DNA of 64,000 nt, from contig NC_134537.1 of NCBI RefSeq assembly GCF_050624435.1, forward strand, positions 121,199,586-121,263,585, written 5' to 3'. Positions 23,171 to 35,963 of this stretch are shown here, piece after piece. This DNA comes from Tenrec ecaudatus (lineage: Eukaryota > Chordata > Mammalia > Afrosoricida > Tenrecidae). The stretch's first letter is position 1; each line of letters starts with the position of its first letter. The notes below the pieces were generated by a model. That model was not told the DNA's origin. It worked only from the letters and a program-made list of their open reading frames with translations, and did not search any database. The position numbers and the translations under genes are program-made.

Positions 23171-23765
23171 AAACTAAGAATCCTGGCCTGCCCAGTTGAT
23201 ACAAAATCTTAATTATTAGAGAGGGGATTAAAGGAGGCAGTGAGAAAGGAAGCTTTTTATTAGAAGCAATTTTTAAAATTCATACTTGAAAAAAAGTAAT
23301 ATAACACCCAGATTAGGAGCTCTTCACAAATAAAATTGAGGAAAATTTAAGAGATTTGAGATAAGTTAGCTGAATTCCAAAAGCAAACAAACAACAAACA
23401 AAAGCAACCACATAGTAGTAATTAAAGATTAGAGAAAATTTTACCTAATTACATAATTTTTTAAAGATTTCTGACTTGAATAGAATTAATTTCACTGCAC
23501 ACATGTTTAAAAGAACTAAGTAGTAATTCTAGCTAGCAGAAGATATACTTTTTAATGTGTTCCCTATATTTTAAATACACACAAAAAGTACAAAGGACAC
23601 ATAAAAATCTATTAATCTTTAATGGTTACTTATTAAAGATTTAATTATTATGTAGTAGTTTTGTTTGATTGTTTGCTTTTCATTTTGGAATAGCTAGTTC
23701 AACTCAAATCTCCATTAAATTCATTAAAGTGTCCTTGATTCTATTGTATTTGTTAATGGTCTCTA
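23171..23765. other. Unassigned AT-rich DNA
   Basis: No recognised element. Confidence 0.45.
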
Positions 23766-23767
23766 TC

Positions 23768-23960
23768 TGGGTGGTTACACATTGGATTCCCACTCACAGA
23801 ATTAGAAGTTCAAAACCAACAGCTACTTCATGGGAGAAAGATGAGGCTTTCTATTTCTGGGAAGAGCTACAGTCTCAGAAACCCACAGGGGCAGTTCCAC
23901 CTTGTCTTCAAGGGTAGTTAGGAGTCGTAATCGCTTCTAGGGCAGTGAGTTTATTTTGAA
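23768..23960 (+). mobile_element. AfroSINE (plus)
   Basis: GGGTGGTTACACATTGGATT (head), AGAAGTTCAAAACC (box-B region), CATGGGAGAAAGATGAGGCT, CAGTCTCAGAAACCCACAGG and the 3' end GGCAGTGAGTTTATTTTG are all in order. Near full length. Confidence 0.9.
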
Positions 23961-25487
23961 AGAGTGCAAAAGGGCAATGGATCAACTATCCAAAGTCCAC
24001 ATGCTTAAAATATGTGTAGGTGTGTATATCAAGATGCAGCCCAGCATTCATGACATGCTTAGTGGATAAACATAGAAATCTCAAGTATCATTCCCACGAT
24101 ATGAAATTTAAAAATACCACGTGTTAGCCTGAAAAACAAACAAGGACATGCCATGGGAAGTAAAAAAGGATTACAACAAAATCATAGAAACCTATTGACA
24201 CAACCTTCTCTGTAACCTTCTGGACACATTGCTTCCATCTCTCTAACTCTTACCCACGGAATTCTATTTGCACAAAATAACAGTGTGAACATTCTTACAA
24301 CACTCGAGTAGTGTATGTTTCGGGGGGGGGGGACTTGTATACACCTATTCACTGATAGTAGAAAAATGTTTAGATATGCTTTGAAGTAAATGAAATTAAA
24401 TAAATATGAAATGAATAAATGGAATAAAACCATGCATGTATGGACAAGAACATGAGTAGCAATACTTTTCCTTTACTCGCCTCACATATTAAAAATTGCA
24501 CTATATCCAAATATATTTTCAAAAATGTATTGTAGCCTTTGAAGTTCGAAGTCCATTTATTGTTGGCAAAGATCAAACTGGAATTTTTTGTCAAAATTGA
24601 AACTAATGAGTTTTCTTGAAGAGATAATGTGATCTAGATCAGGCAGCACTTGTGAGGATTTGCAAAAGGAAATCCTTTATGGAAAGAAAATTTACATAGA
24701 GTTTTAGAACAGATAATCCTGAAATGTACCTGGAAAAAAAAGCCCTATTTGGCTGGCATTTACAAATTATTCTTCAATAAACACTAGACAATTCCTAAAT
24801 CTTGTAGGAAATCATTTTTGTTTGCTTTTAATAATAATAATGTTGTATTCAGTAAAAACTCATCTTTCTACAAAAATTTCAGGAGCCAGCCTGAGGGAAT
24901 ATTCTTCCTGTAGAAGCGAGGTTCTACGAGTTTCCCAGATTAGGCTGCCCAACGAGCTTTGGAGAGTCAGCCAAGAATAAGCAGTAGCTAGCATGGTATA
25001 GCGCCTGGCCTGCATCTGCGGGAAACATTCTCTCCTTATGCCAAACACTTTTGAGCTTCTTCACACAAATGATGCTTAGCTCAATTCTCTACCCTCCAGA
25101 TTCTTGCAGTGTATGACTTTAGGCCATTTAGGAAAAGTCCACCAAGTACTAGTTATTGCAATTATTCAGCTTCCAAGTATAGTTTCCAAGTTCTATGCCA
25201 GTTCGGCATAAGACAGTTGATTGCATTGTTCGACCTTTTTCTGGGTGGAAGGATTCATAAGCCTCAATCTATTTCTTCTTTTTTCATAAATAAAAATAGC
25301 TTGAAAAAAATCACTTTTTATTTGCCCAGTGGTGGGGGGAAAATGGATTGATGGCAAAATTATAACTAAAGTAAAGAAAACGGAATTGATAATAGAGTAA
25401 TTTTTTTCTTTCTTCCTGACATTACGGAGGTGTTTAGGCCATACACAGGAAAGTTTGTTTAGCTTTGGATGCAACTCTAAATCACTG
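23961..25487. other. Unassigned DNA, with an 11-G run
   Basis: No gene or repeat recognised. A run of 11 G at about 24322-24332 is unusual in this AT-rich surrounding. Short minus-strand frames at 24182-24433 and 25193-25474 show no conserved features. Confidence 0.45.
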
Positions 25488-25662
25488 CTATTAAGTCCAA
25501 GCTGACGAGAATAGTGATCCGGCTGCTAACCGTATGGTCAGCGGTTCAATATCACCAGTCACTGCACCAGAGAACACTGTGCCTTTCCACTCCCGGAAAG
25601 ATTTACAGTCTCAGAAACCCGCAGGCGCAGTTCTCTCCTGTCCTGTAGGGTCACTGTGAGAG
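25488..25662 (+). mobile_element. AfroSINE (plus)
   Basis: CCGGCTGCTAACCGTATGGT, CAGCGGTTCAATATCACCAG, CACTCCCGGAAAGATTTACA, CTCAGAAACCCGCAGGCGCA and CTGTCCTGTAGGGTCACTGT are in order. CpG-containing and relatively little diverged; the 3' end is clipped. Confidence 0.88.
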
Positions 25663-26734
25663 CAAGGGGTTAGAGGTGCAACAAGGAGGCGGAATTTACA
25701 GAGAGATGAAGAGCACACTCCAGAAAGGGACCCCTAAAGACCCGTGCATTCTGGGGAGCAGACCCTCCGAGTGCAGTCAGACTTTCTTCACATTTCTTTC
25801 CATACACTTTCCACGAGGGGAGGTGTTTTATTGAATGCCTGGAGTAGCAGCGCAGAAAGCGTCGTAAAAACGGAGGAAATGAAACGAAGCATGCCCAGCA
25901 GGAGCGGAGCACAAACGTGCCAGTTCCTGTCCTTCGCTGCTGTTCTTTCCAGATGTGCAGATTTTTATAATAGAAGGGGAAAAATAGAAGTGGTTAACGG
26001 TGTCTAAAAATATAGAATTGGATTCAATGACTATTGTGCTGGAAGGTGTTTTCCAGAAATCCTCCAGAAGAGAAACGTCATAGGGGCAATTGTATTGAGA
26101 CTTCCTCGGCAACATCACTTTCCACTGGGCGGTTAGTGACCAGTCCAGCGAGGCCCTCTTAGCGGTCCCCACTCTTAACCGTCTACAGAGTTGGAAAACA
26201 GTGCCACGGAGACTGTGAAATGCCTCTGCCTCCCCGTCTAGTTGGCCAGCAGGAATATATATACTTCTGTGAAATACAGGGGAATGTTCTTCTTTATGAA
26301 TAGAGCCTAAATTGAAATGTGGAAAATAGTCACTAAGGTTTTCGAAAGCCTTTTCTGTTTGTTTGATTTGCTGGGACTCTTTCCAACATCCTCACAGTGA
26401 AGTGGAGAGACGTTTGCCTCGTGCTCTGGGACAGAACAAGAGGACACTGGATGGTTAAAATCCGGAAAAGTGTGTGTCAGGATTGTGTCCTTTCAGCAAA
26501 TTTATTCCATCTGGATGCTGAGCAAATAATCTAGAGTTGGGTGATGGGAGGCAGAGAGGGACACCAGGATTGGAGAAATACTCCTTTTCAACCTGGCTTG
26601 TGGAAAGCAAAGAGGATTTCAAGCACTTACTGATACAGTTAAAAAATGCCAGCCTTTAATATGAATACAAAGAAAGCAAAAATATTCACAACCAGACTTG
26701 GTTTTACTTAAATCCACAAGCAACCACCACCAAA
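25663..26734. other. Unassigned, CpG-containing unique DNA
   Basis: CpG sites are clearly denser at about 25690-26170 than in the surrounding AT-rich DNA, for example around GCGCAGAAAGCGTCGTAAAA and GAGCGGAGCACAAACGTGCC. Overlapping frames occur on both strands (25744-26007 plus, 25828-26172 minus), but none shows recognisable homology or a splice context. It may be a decayed regulatory element or the relic of an unknown CpG-rich repeat. Confidence 0.4.
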
Positions 26735-27250
26735 TTAGCTGTAAAGAAATCAAACACCATACTGCATTGAGCAAATTTGTTTCAAAAGACTTCTTTACAG
26801 TAATCCAAAGCAAGCATGTCACTTTGAGAAGGTGTGCCTAACCCAAGTCATGGCAGTTTTAATCATCCCACATGTACGTGAAACTTGGACAATGAACAAG
26901 GAAGACTGAAGAAGCATCGGTGCCTTTAGACTCTGGTGCTGGCCAAAAATATCGACTGTGCCCTCGGATACCAGAAAAAGACTTCACTTGATCTCAGAGG
27001 CAGTCAGCCCAGAATGCTCCTTAGAAGCAAGCACTTATTAGGAGAGATCGGTCCCTGGAGAAGGCATCGCTCCTGGTAAAGCAGAGGGCCAGGGAACAGA
27101 GGAAGCCCTTCCGTTGGAGGGACTGGCACAGTGTCTGCAACAATGGGCTCAAACGTACAATGTGAGGATGGTCAGGACCAGCAGTCTGTCATTCTGAGGT
27201 GCACAGGTGCACGATGAATCCCAGACAACTCAGGGCACCTACCAACATCG
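26735..27250 (+). mobile_element. RTE-type LINE, 3' end (plus)
   Basis: Order of sense blocks: CATACTGCATTGAGCAAATT, CTAACCCAAGTCATGGCAGT, GACAATGAACAAGGAAGACT, CCAGAATGCTCCTTAGAAGC, GGTCCCTGGAGAAGGCATCG and CAACAATGGGCTCAAACG, with the end near CACCTACCAACATC. It encodes the RT C-terminal tail and 3' UTR, with frameshifts. Confidence 0.88.
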
Positions 27251-27712
27251 ACAAGGTTCTCTTTGCCGAAGGAAGGTGACTTCTCCAGGACAACCTATCT
27301 TAATGCCTCTCACTGTGTTTCCAGTTTGCAGCCACTCCTCCTGCGTCCTCAACCTTCTGAACTTTGTGGATAAATGCTCCCCTTTTCATCTTAAATGCCT
27401 GACTGTGCTCACAGGGGAGTGAGTTCAATTCAAATCATGAAGGATGAATAAGGGCCCTAGTCTCAGAGGGCCCACCTGGGCTTTTGACCAGGAACCGGGT
27501 CCATTTTATGATTTGGGGGCTTTGTTCCACGTTGTTTCTCCCACTCTCGACAGGGCCTTCAAAGGTAACTCTCTGCAGGTCAGTTGGGGTGGAAGCTCAG
27601 CACCACCTCAAAGAGGGTGACATTTCTTGAAGGTATTTACTCTCAGCGAAACTTCCAACTTTTTCCTGCCCTGTTTTCTTAGTGCTATGTCTTTACAACC
27701 TGAAATCTCACT
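27251..27712. other. Unassigned spacer
   Basis: No recognised element. Confidence 0.45.
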
Positions 27713-27722
27713 TAAAAGAACA

Positions 27723-28106
27723 GATGACTCCTCCAGAACCAGTGATGAGAATGGCGATGCCTGGAAGGTGGAGAGAATGTGGGATAGAAAGGAGGAACTG
27801 ATTACAGGAATCTACATATACCCTTCTCCCTGGGGGAGGGACAGCAGAGAAGAGGGCAGGGGGAGACGTCAGACAGTGTATTATATGACAAAATAATATA
27901 TGAATGATGAAGGGTTCACGAGGTAGGGGGGAGTAGGGAGGGAGGGGGAAAATTAGCAGCAGATATTAAGGGCTTAAGTAGAAGTCAAATGTTTTGAGAA
28001 TGTTGAAAGCAACAAATGTACATATGTTCTTGACACAATGGATATATGTATGGATTGTGATAAGAATTGTATGAGCCCCCAATAAAATGATTTTTAAATA
28101 AATAAA
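27723..28106 (+). mobile_element. Short L1 3' insertion (plus), 10-bp TSD
   Basis: Flanked by TAAAAGAACA at 27713-27722 and 28107-28116. The 3' end is GAGCCCCCAATAAAATGATT followed by an AAATAAAT tail. Only the last ~380 bp of the L1 3' UTR were inserted. The TSD and tail show target-primed reverse transcription. Confidence 0.92.
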
Positions 28107-28184
28107 TAAAAGAACATATAGAGAAAGGGAAAAGGAATTTCTACCTCCAGTAGCTCATCTTGCCACTTCCCCTCTCTGCATAAT

Positions 28185-28490
28185 GTTCTATGCATTCACC
28201 CATTTATTTGATATTTACTAATTGTAAGACACAGTATAGGCATTAGAGGTGATGGATTGTTATGTTAGGTGCAATCTCTGTCCTCCCAAATTCATAATCT
28301 GAGAAGAAGAAATAAATGATATTGATAAAATGGAAGTAATAGATAGTAGACCATACCTAGGGTACCATACCAGAGAGCTACCTGTTTAGCACCAAAACCT
28401 AGGACAAGACAATCAGGGAATTATATTAATTTTGCTTTTTGGATCTAATGAATCAGAGAATTATGGGAAAGGTAACATTTGATTTCAGAC
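28185..28490 (+). repeat. Ancient mammalian LINE 3'-end-like sequence
   Basis: CATTTATTTGATATTTACTA, then AAGACACAGTATAGGC, CAATCTCTGTCCTCCCA and a later GGTAACATTTGATTTCAG word follow the order of an old mammalian LINE 3' end. Highly diverged; family not certain. Confidence 0.4.
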
Positions 28491-28923
28491 AGGAAACCAG
28501 TCTGCTCTCCATGGATGAAGTAGCATAGGAGGGACAGCGCAATTGTTCAGAGACAAAGCAATGGTATAAACCTCTAAACATATGCTTTGGCCAAGCCCAG
28601 ACTCACATCCTGGTTTGCTATGCCGTAGCATTTCCTCCGTGGAAACTGAGAGACTGTAACATTTTCCTACTCCTTTGCAGTTTAACATCATGTTTGTGCC
28701 TTTTCTTCTTCCCTGATTACTTTTCCGTGTCCTTTGGAGGCCAAGAAAATGTAGAAGCTTCTACTTAATCCCCTTCAAAGATGTCTGTTTAAACTGAAGT
28801 TTAGGCCTACTCTATTGACTCTTAAAGCCTGAGAATTTCATAAAATGGTAATACTGTAGCCCAAATGAGTTTTCAGAAACAGATTCTCAGCACTAGAATG
28901 AAGTGTGGATGCTTGTACAGGGC

Positions 28924-29070
28924 GTAGATAGATAGATAGATAGATGGATAGATAAAATGATGATGATGATGAAGATAGATAGATGATAGATAGATAATGA
29001 TGATGATAGATAGATAGATAGATAATGATGATGGTGATGATGAAGATAGATAGATAAGTAGATATAGAGA
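28924..29070. repeat. Compound GATA / GATGAT microsatellite
   Basis: Alternating blocks of GATA and of ATGATG repeats, with GAAGATA joins occurring twice. It yields a spurious His/Ile/Tyr/Ser-rich minus-strand frame. Confidence 0.95.
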
Positions 29071-31687
29071 TATCTTTCTATCCCCCACCAGTTTCCATAG
29101 AATCAGCTCTATGCCTTGGTCCCTATGTGTGCCGGAGGAGAACTGATCATCCTAGGCTTTTCAATGACTGGTTTTCCGGAAGTAGATCAGCAGGTCTTTC
29201 TCTAAGATGCCTCTGGGTGAACTAACACCTCCATACGTTCAGTTTGCAGCAAGCATGCAATTTCTTTGTTTCACCACAAAATAAACTCCTTATTAAATAT
29301 CTCCAGCCCCATGGATCTTAGCATTTTTAGCGACAGCCCATTCTCACTCTGCAAACTCTTACTGTGACAAGTTTACTTTTACACACTCAGTGGAAATGTC
29401 CTTCTCGCTCCTCTCTGAGAAGATGACCCTCAACCCTACTCAGGCAGTGAGATACTTTTCCACTGCTCTGGAGGTGAACCTTACACCCACGGCATAAATA
29501 GACTGTAGGCTTCTCCCTAGAGGGTAACACACACACAGGACTCTTTCTACTTTCTGGCCCATAATTTTGAAAACTGGGTGGATTATTTATGTACTTACTG
29601 CTAAATTTGAAAGACTTAAGAGTACTTTCTAAAAATAAAACTATTAGCACACAGAATGAATCATGAAGAAAAAAATACATTAAACTCTCCTGGCAAAGTC
29701 AATAAATAAACCTCTATTCTTTATGACCTTCTTTTTTCTTACGGAACGAAATAGTTCTTTTTTATAGAGCCTTTGTTGCAGAATGTTTGCCACCTGAGCT
29801 TAGCACCAGGCAATGCAGTCAGTACTTGAGGAAACGAGCGGGCCAAGTTACGTCACTTTGAATCATAATTTACCTCTGCTCGGGCTGCGTGAGTCTGCTT
29901 TGTGAGGGAAGATGATGCTATTGGGGACACTGGAAAACTAGGGACCGTCCAAAGTACTATCGATTCTTTCATTAAATGAAAGTGCAAACCTGTATATCTG
30001 GAGACCAGAAATCAAATTGTTCCAAGTTTTGCCCTGGCTGCTACATAGTGTCTGTTTCTCTCGAGAAAATGAAAATAAACGTAAAAGCTCTGTGCTCTTC
30101 AGCATCTTGGTGAGAAAATGGAATGATTGCAAAACATTAATGAAGCTGGGTCCACTTATGTAATGTCCCCAATGCTTTCCTGGCTTTTAAAGGTGGCCAT
30201 TGAAACTGTTTTCTCTAAAATTACAGATGAACGACTGGATGCCGAGTATGATGTATTTTTTTCTCATACCTGCTCTTGTTTGAGTGTTTACCACCCTCTT
30301 TTTGCAACTCTTTCCTCCATTTGGATATCCATGTAGCAAGAAGAGCTAGAATCAGACAGAGCTGGATTTAGATCTTGGATGTTTATGAAACATGTTGGTG
30401 GAGGGCATTGCTTGGACTGTAGAAATGGACAAATATTAAGGCATTTTGCTATTTGATTAAAGAAAGATGACAGATGTGCCTGTTTGCTTGCCTGTCTATT
30501 TAATTGTAAAAAGTGATGATATGATGTGTCATGTGTCTGGTCTTTATTTGGAGATCCTATGGAGTGAAAATTCTCAAATCCAGAAGAGTGTCACAATGGT
30601 ACAGAGTTCCAACTCTCTACATAGGAAACCCAGGCATCCCTGACATCTCAAGGATTAATGGCTTAGGGAACATAATTACCATTTTCTTTAGGACTGCCTT
30701 TATCATTTTCATGGTGGTTTGGGGGAGTTGCATCAAGTTCAACCACTTCTGAGACAGCTTCATGAACAAAGCAGCAAGGTGCATATGCTATATGAGAAGC
30801 ACAAGATCAAGGCCCCATGGAAACGTGTGACAGATGGAGACACAACCATTTGAGAGGTCAGGACCCGATATAATTTGTGGAAGCAAAAACAAAAACCATG
30901 GTTGACAGTGTTACGTGGCTTTACTTAATTTTACAGACTGTTGATTTCTGAAGAATTTCAGTGACAATGGCATTTTATTTCTATTCATTTATTTAAAGAT
31001 AGACGTGTCCGTACAAATATGCTTTTCAATAAAAAAATGCTTTTTCAGCTCATCCTATGTGCCAGACGTGCTTGAGTTATGCAGCAACAGGACATTAATA
31101 CAGCAATAGATGGAACACAGGGAGGAGAACAAAGTTTCAAGGATGATATTATTCCTGTTACCTGTTAGCATAAAGAAGAGTAAACAGAAAAGATATTTTT
31201 ATAATCCAGTGACATGAATATGAATGGCAGGAAATATAAACAATGTGGCAAAATGCTGATTTGAAATGAAAGTGAATTGCTTTACTAAGGTAGACCTCAG
31301 ACTTGGAAGGCAGAAAATATCATTTAAGCATTGTTAAAGAAGATCCTTGACCACTGCAATTTGATAAAAACCACATAAAGTGAATCCACATAATTGATAC
31401 TAAGATAAAATATTAAATATTAAGAGAACCACTTTCTGACTTCATTTGTAAAAATACAAATTATTTGAGCTAAGGAAAATTTTAATTATCAATTAGGTCC
31501 AGGGAGGGAAAAAAAGAATTAATTGAATGTTAGTGGATGAATTGGGCATATATTTTGTGTTAATAGTCTTTATTTGACTTAAGTGCAAAATTAGAATATT
31601 TGCAATTTTTCATAACAAAATTCTGAGATTCCATCAAGATTTTCCCTGAGCTTTATCATTACCTTGTGGTCAAATCAATCTCATTCT
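29071..31687. other. Unassigned DNA, largest repeat-poor block
   Basis: About 2.6 kb without an element I can name with confidence. It contains a CpG-containing patch at about 29830-29910 with a TTACGTCA octamer, and a faint old-LINE-like word (CCTATGTGCCAGACGTGCTT) near 31055. Small frames at 29387-29680 minus and 30531-30752 plus have no supporting features. Confidence 0.45.
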
Positions 31688-31890
31688 TGTTGTTGTTTTC
31701 ATTGTCGGGTGTTGTTGAATTGGTTTTAATAGCAATCTCATGTACAACGGGACAACCACGGCTGAATCCTGAGCCATCCTCGTCGGTACTGCTGTTTGAG
31801 TTCATTACTGCAGCCCCTTGGTACTTTAGCATGCATTATGTCACTCTCCAGGGACTTGTCTCTGCTGATAAAATGTCCAAAGCACACATC
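31688..31890 (-). mobile_element. RTE 3' end (minus)
   Basis: Antisense start near GTTGTTGTTTTCATTGTCGG, then GTTCATTACTGCAGCCCCTT and CTCTCCAGGGACTTGTCTCT. Ends abruptly at about 31890. Confidence 0.75.
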
Positions 31891-32744
31891 CTAAAATTCT
31901 ATTGAACTTTCCTATTATTTACACACTTTACTTAGATTACTTATCTTTATTAGCTAATCTAGACTGATTAGCTTTTCAGCTAGCTTATTTGTTATCTAAG
32001 TAGTGTTTCTTAGCTTTTATTGACTTCATGAAATATTATTTTTTACAATATTCATCCTTTCACTTCATAAACAGTTTGCAATATATTGCCATGGAGTTGA
32101 GTATCCGACATGCCCTGTGACATGGAAAGACAAAAATCTAACATTAACCTCTCAAATATGATACCTTTGAAAGCATTTGTCTTCTTTGCCTGTACCAATC
32201 TCTGGCAGGAGTTTAATGTAAAAAAATGATCATAACAATAATAATGTAAAAAGAGGTTTTAATGTATTTTTAAGAACTCTCAATTTTTACTTTAACATCT
32301 CCATGTCCTTCCAATTTATTCTAGTCAGCCTTCAACTCTCACTTCAAACCAGATTATTATCTCTAACAGGATAAGTCTTTTGCCTCATGAACAATATACA
32401 GATATTATTCCTTGAATTATATATACTTGTAGTAGTTCTCAAAAGTCATGTCTGTGGAAGGATCATTGTATGCCTCCTAGAAATTCCAACCTATTTCATA
32501 GACTGCTCCCTAGGACAAGAGAGGAAAAAGCATCAGTGCTTTATTTTCACATGATAACTAGTAAAACCAGCCAAGATATCCATCCTTCTATTGTCTCTTG
32601 ATGTTTAGAGTTCAGGTTTATCATATTGATTGTGCTATGAACAAAATAAACATATATAATATGTAGGTGGAATCTAGCCTTTTGTTTTTCCTCTTTTTTC
32701 ATTTCCATCTCCACTAGTATTTGGCACAGTACCTGGAAAAAATA
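31891..32744. other. Unassigned AT-rich DNA
   Basis: No recognised element. A minus-strand 83-residue frame (32547-32798) overlaps the RTE boundary and has no support. Confidence 0.45.
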
Positions 32745-35140
32745 GCTTTTTATTGCTGTTAGGTAGCATCGAATCAATTCTGACAAATAATCACCCAATG
32801 TACAACAGAAATGAACACTGCCTAGTACTGCCCTGGTGGCATAGTAGGTTTGGTTAAAATTTACTACACACGTAAAGTAATGTGGTTACCTGCCACTGAG
32901 TTGGTTCTGCCCCATAGTGACCATATACACAAGAGAACAAGTCCTACTGCATCCTAGCATTTGCTCCTGTGCTTGAGCCTATTGTTCAGCCAATGTGTCC
33001 ATCCATCTCACCAAGAGCCTTCTTCTTTGTCTCTTTTCCTCGACTTTACCAAGTGTGATGTCTTTCTTCAGGAACGGGTCTCTCCTAACAACATGCCCGA
33101 AACATGTAAGACAAAGTCTCACTCCTTACCTTTAAGGAGCACGCTGCTCATACTTCTTCCAAGATAGATTTGTTTGTGCTTTCGGAAGTCCATGGTACTT
33201 TCAATATTCTTCTCCAGCATCACAATTAAAATGCATTTTTTTCTTTGTTATTCCTTATTAAATGTCCAACTTTCATACAACTGTAAGGAAATACTGTGAC
33301 TTGGATCAGGTGCACGGTAGCGCTCAAAATACCACCCTTGCTTCCCAATACTCTCCAGAGGTCTCATGCCACAGATTTGTCTAATGCAACACTTCTTTGA
33401 TCGTTTAACTACTGCTTCAATGAGCGTTGATTGTGGGTTTAAGCCAGAATTAATCCTTGACAGCTTCAACTTTTTCTCCATTTATCATGATGCTACCCAT
33501 TGTGAGAATTTGGTCTTCTTTAAAATTAGTTGTCATCCATACTGAAGCCTGAAATCCTTGAACTTCATTATCTAGTGCTTCAAGTCCTCCCTTCAGAAAG
33601 CAAGGTGGTGTCATCTGCATATCACAAGTTGTTCATAAGCTTTCCCTCAATCCTCATGTCCTATTCTTCGTATCATTTGGCCTCTCTGGTGACTTGAGCA
33701 GCACAGATCGACTAAGTGTGGCGAGAGGATATAACATTGACACACACTTTCCTGATTTTAAACAACGCAGTATTCCTTTGCTTTATGCTCATGACTGCCT
33801 CTTGGTCCATGTACAAGTTCCACATGAGCACAATGAAACGTTCTAGAATTCCCGTTCTTCTCAAAGTTAGCCATAATTTATTATGGTCCACAGAGTCAAA
33901 TGCCTTGAATAGTCAAGAAAACATCTTTCTGGTATTCTCTGCTTTCAGTCAAGATCCACTGATACCAGCAATGATATTCCTTCTTCTGATTCCATAAACT
34001 CCTCTGATTCCATATTGAAACTCTCTCAATGGTGTGCTGCAACCATTGTTGGATGATTTTAAACAAAATATTATTCCATTTGTATCAATAATATTGAACT
34101 ATAAATTGAGCATTGTTTGAGTCACCTTCCTTTAGAATGGGTATACGTATGGATCTCTTCCAGTTAGTGGACAAAGTAACTGCCTTCCAAATGTCTGGCA
34201 TAGACGAGGGAGGTTTCCAGTGCTTCATCAGCTTGTTGAAACATTTCAATTGGTATTCCGTCAATTGCTAGAGCCTTGTTTTTGCCTAATGTTTTCAGTA
34301 CAGCTTTAACTTCTTCCTTCAGCACCATTGGTATATGCTACCTCCTGAATTGGTGGAATGTTGACCAGTTCTTTCTAGTACAGTCACTCCATATATTATT
34401 TCTATCTTCTTTGATGCTTCCTGCATCATTCAATATTTTGCCCATAGAATCTTTTAATAGTGCAACTGAAGACTTAATTTTTCTTGAGTTGTTTCCATGT
34501 AATATGTTGAGCATATTCTTCCTTTGGTTTTCTATTTCTAGGTCTTTGCACATTTCATCATAATATTATACTTTGTCTTTTTGGATAACCTTTGAACCTT
34601 TCTATTCAGCTCTTTGGCTTCCTCATTTCTCCCATTTGCCTTAGCTATTCTAAGATTAAGAGCAAGTTTCAATGTCTATTCTGACATTCACTTTGATCTT
34701 TTCTTTCTTGTCTTTTTAATGACATTTTCTTTTCCCATGAATGATGTTCTTGATGTCCTACAATAGTTCATCAGATCTTTTTCTTGCTAGTGTTTGATAC
34801 ACTAAACCTGTTCTTGAAATTCAGATGGGATAAAATCAAGGTCATATTTTGGTTTTAGTGGAATTATTTTCATTTACTTCAGCTGCAAGCTGAAATTACA
34901 CATGATCAGTTAATGATCTATTTCACAATGAGCCCCTGGATTAGTTTTAGATGCTGATATTGAGCTTCTGCAGTGTCTCCTCCTACATCAATCTCATGTC
35001 TGTGTATTCCAGCGGGAGAAGTCCGTGTGTATGCTAACCTTTTGTGTCATTGCAAAACATTTTTGCTATTAACAAATTATTTGTCTTCTAAGTTTCTATT
35101 TGTGGTCTCCAGCTTTACTTCTATCACCAAGGTCATATTT
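32745..35140 (-). mobile_element. RTE-type LINE, long minus copy, first segment
   Basis: The longest RTE copy. The 3' terminus appears twice: once at about 32750 and again at about 32880, with a short AfroSINE-head-like piece (GCCCTGGTGGCATAGTAGG) between them. Then follow the antisense 3' UTR, the RT C-terminal region (33150-33520), the RT core (33590-34260, including the region of the YADD-type motif near 33620) and the linker to the endonuclease region (34330-35140). Stops break all long frames. At 35140 it is cut by an L1; it resumes at 38247. Confidence 0.9.
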
Positions 35141-35963
35141 TTTAAGAATTATTTTATTGGAGGCTCTTAAAGATATCATAACAATTCATAAATCAATTAT
35201 ATCAAGCAAACTTGTACAGATGCTGCCAGCATCCTTTTCAAAACATTTCCTTTCTACTAGAGCCTTTTGATATCAGCTCCTCTATATTCCCTCTCTCCCC
35301 CATCCTACCACCCTTGTGAACCCTTAATAAATTATAGATATATTGTACCAATTCTTATATGTACCAATGTACATATGTCGGTTTTGCAGGATTTGTGATG
35401 TAGAACTGGGGCCATGATAGTGGGGTGGAGGAAAGCATTAAAGATCTAGGGGAATATTGTGTGTTGCATTGGTGCTATACTGCACCCTGAATAAATGGTC
35501 CCTATTGTGTAGTCCTTCTATGAAGGAATGTCCAATTATCAACAGGTGGATTTGGGGTCTCCATTCTGACCCCTCTCCGATTCAATAAAATTGATTGTTT
35601 TTTGATCTTCTGATAACAGATCACTTTGATACCTTGTGATCACACAGGCTGGTGTGTTTCCTCCATATGGACTTTGTTGCTTCCCTGCTAGATGGATGCT
35701 TGCTTAACTTCAAGCCTTTAAGACCCAAGATGTATTATCTTTTAATAGCTAGGCACCATCAGCCTTTTTCACTACATTTGCTTATGCACCCATTTTGTCT
35801 TTAATAATAATGTCGGGAAGGTGAGTCCCATAGAGTGCCACATTAATAGAACAAAGTATTCTTGTGTTGAGGGAAGACTTAAGTGGATGCCCAAGTCCAT
35901 CTGCCACCTTAGTGCTTTAACATATAAACATATATACATATATACATAGACCAATACCCCTAT

